From: Pseudomonadota bacterium
GTDB lineage: Bacteria; Pseudomonadota; Alphaproteobacteria; Rhizobiales; Rhizobiaceae
Direction: 5' to 3'
Assembly: GCA_023387775.1 (NCBI GenBank)
Contig: JAEWHN010000124.1
Coordinates: forward strand, 1-6,778
Length of the DNA stretch: 6,778 bases
The position numbers were made by a program, and so were the translations under genes. Under the pieces are notes generated by a model, which saw nothing but the letters and a program-made list of their open reading frames with translations, made no database searches and was not told where the DNA came from. This document shows, in pieces, positions 6,759 to 6,778 of this stretch (its first letter is position 1; every line of letters starts with the position of its first letter).

Positions 6759-6778
6759 GTCATCCAGCCGTCATGGAC

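Noticed and set aside
1..6778. Search for tRNA, rRNA, riboswitch, toxin-antitoxin or defence genes
   Set aside because: Almost all of the window is taken by three recognisable housekeeping or regulatory genes, and I saw no RNA-gene folds or accessory-system motifs in the two gaps.

Overview
The window looks like chromosome from a high-GC alphaproteobacterium, most likely a member of the Hyphomicrobiales (Mesorhizobium/Aminobacter-like). This is judged from GC-rich codon use, a very long Ala/Gly/Asp-rich TamB, a FixK/FNR-type box in front of hemN, and a PhnF-type GntR regulator. The taxonomic placement is inference; no rRNA or other marker gene is present.

Layout: (1) 1-4193, plus strand: the 3' part of a tamB-type gene, cut by the left edge, encoding the periplasm-spanning partner of the outer-membrane protein TamA. 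(2) 4194-4329: a 136-base gap with a strong GC hairpin just after tamB, then a perfect 14-base FNR/FixK palindrome (TTGAT-N4-ATCAA), a weak -10 candidate and a good ribosome binding site. (3) 4330-5679, plus strand: hemN, the oxygen-independent coproporphyrinogen III dehydrogenase, complete. (4) 5680-6001: a gap of about 320 bases between convergent genes. It holds a large imperfect inverted repeat (arms of about 65 bases around a 54-base centre), which looks like a dispersed intergenic palindromic repeat. (5) 6002-6748 (possibly to 6763), minus strand: a GntR/HutC-family regulator, probably phnF of phosphonate metabolism; its target genes would lie beyond the right edge.

The three genes do not form one pathway. 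tamB serves outer-membrane assembly, hemN supplies heme under low oxygen, and phnF begins or borders a phosphonate locus. The clearest regulatory logic is an oxygen-sensing FNR/FixK-type activator binding upstream of hemN, so that the anaerobic heme enzyme is made when the oxygen-dependent HemF cannot work.

I found no undescribed system here. The points most worth checking are the perfect FNR/FixK box, the large palindromic repeat, and an exact 104-residue periodicity inside TamB.
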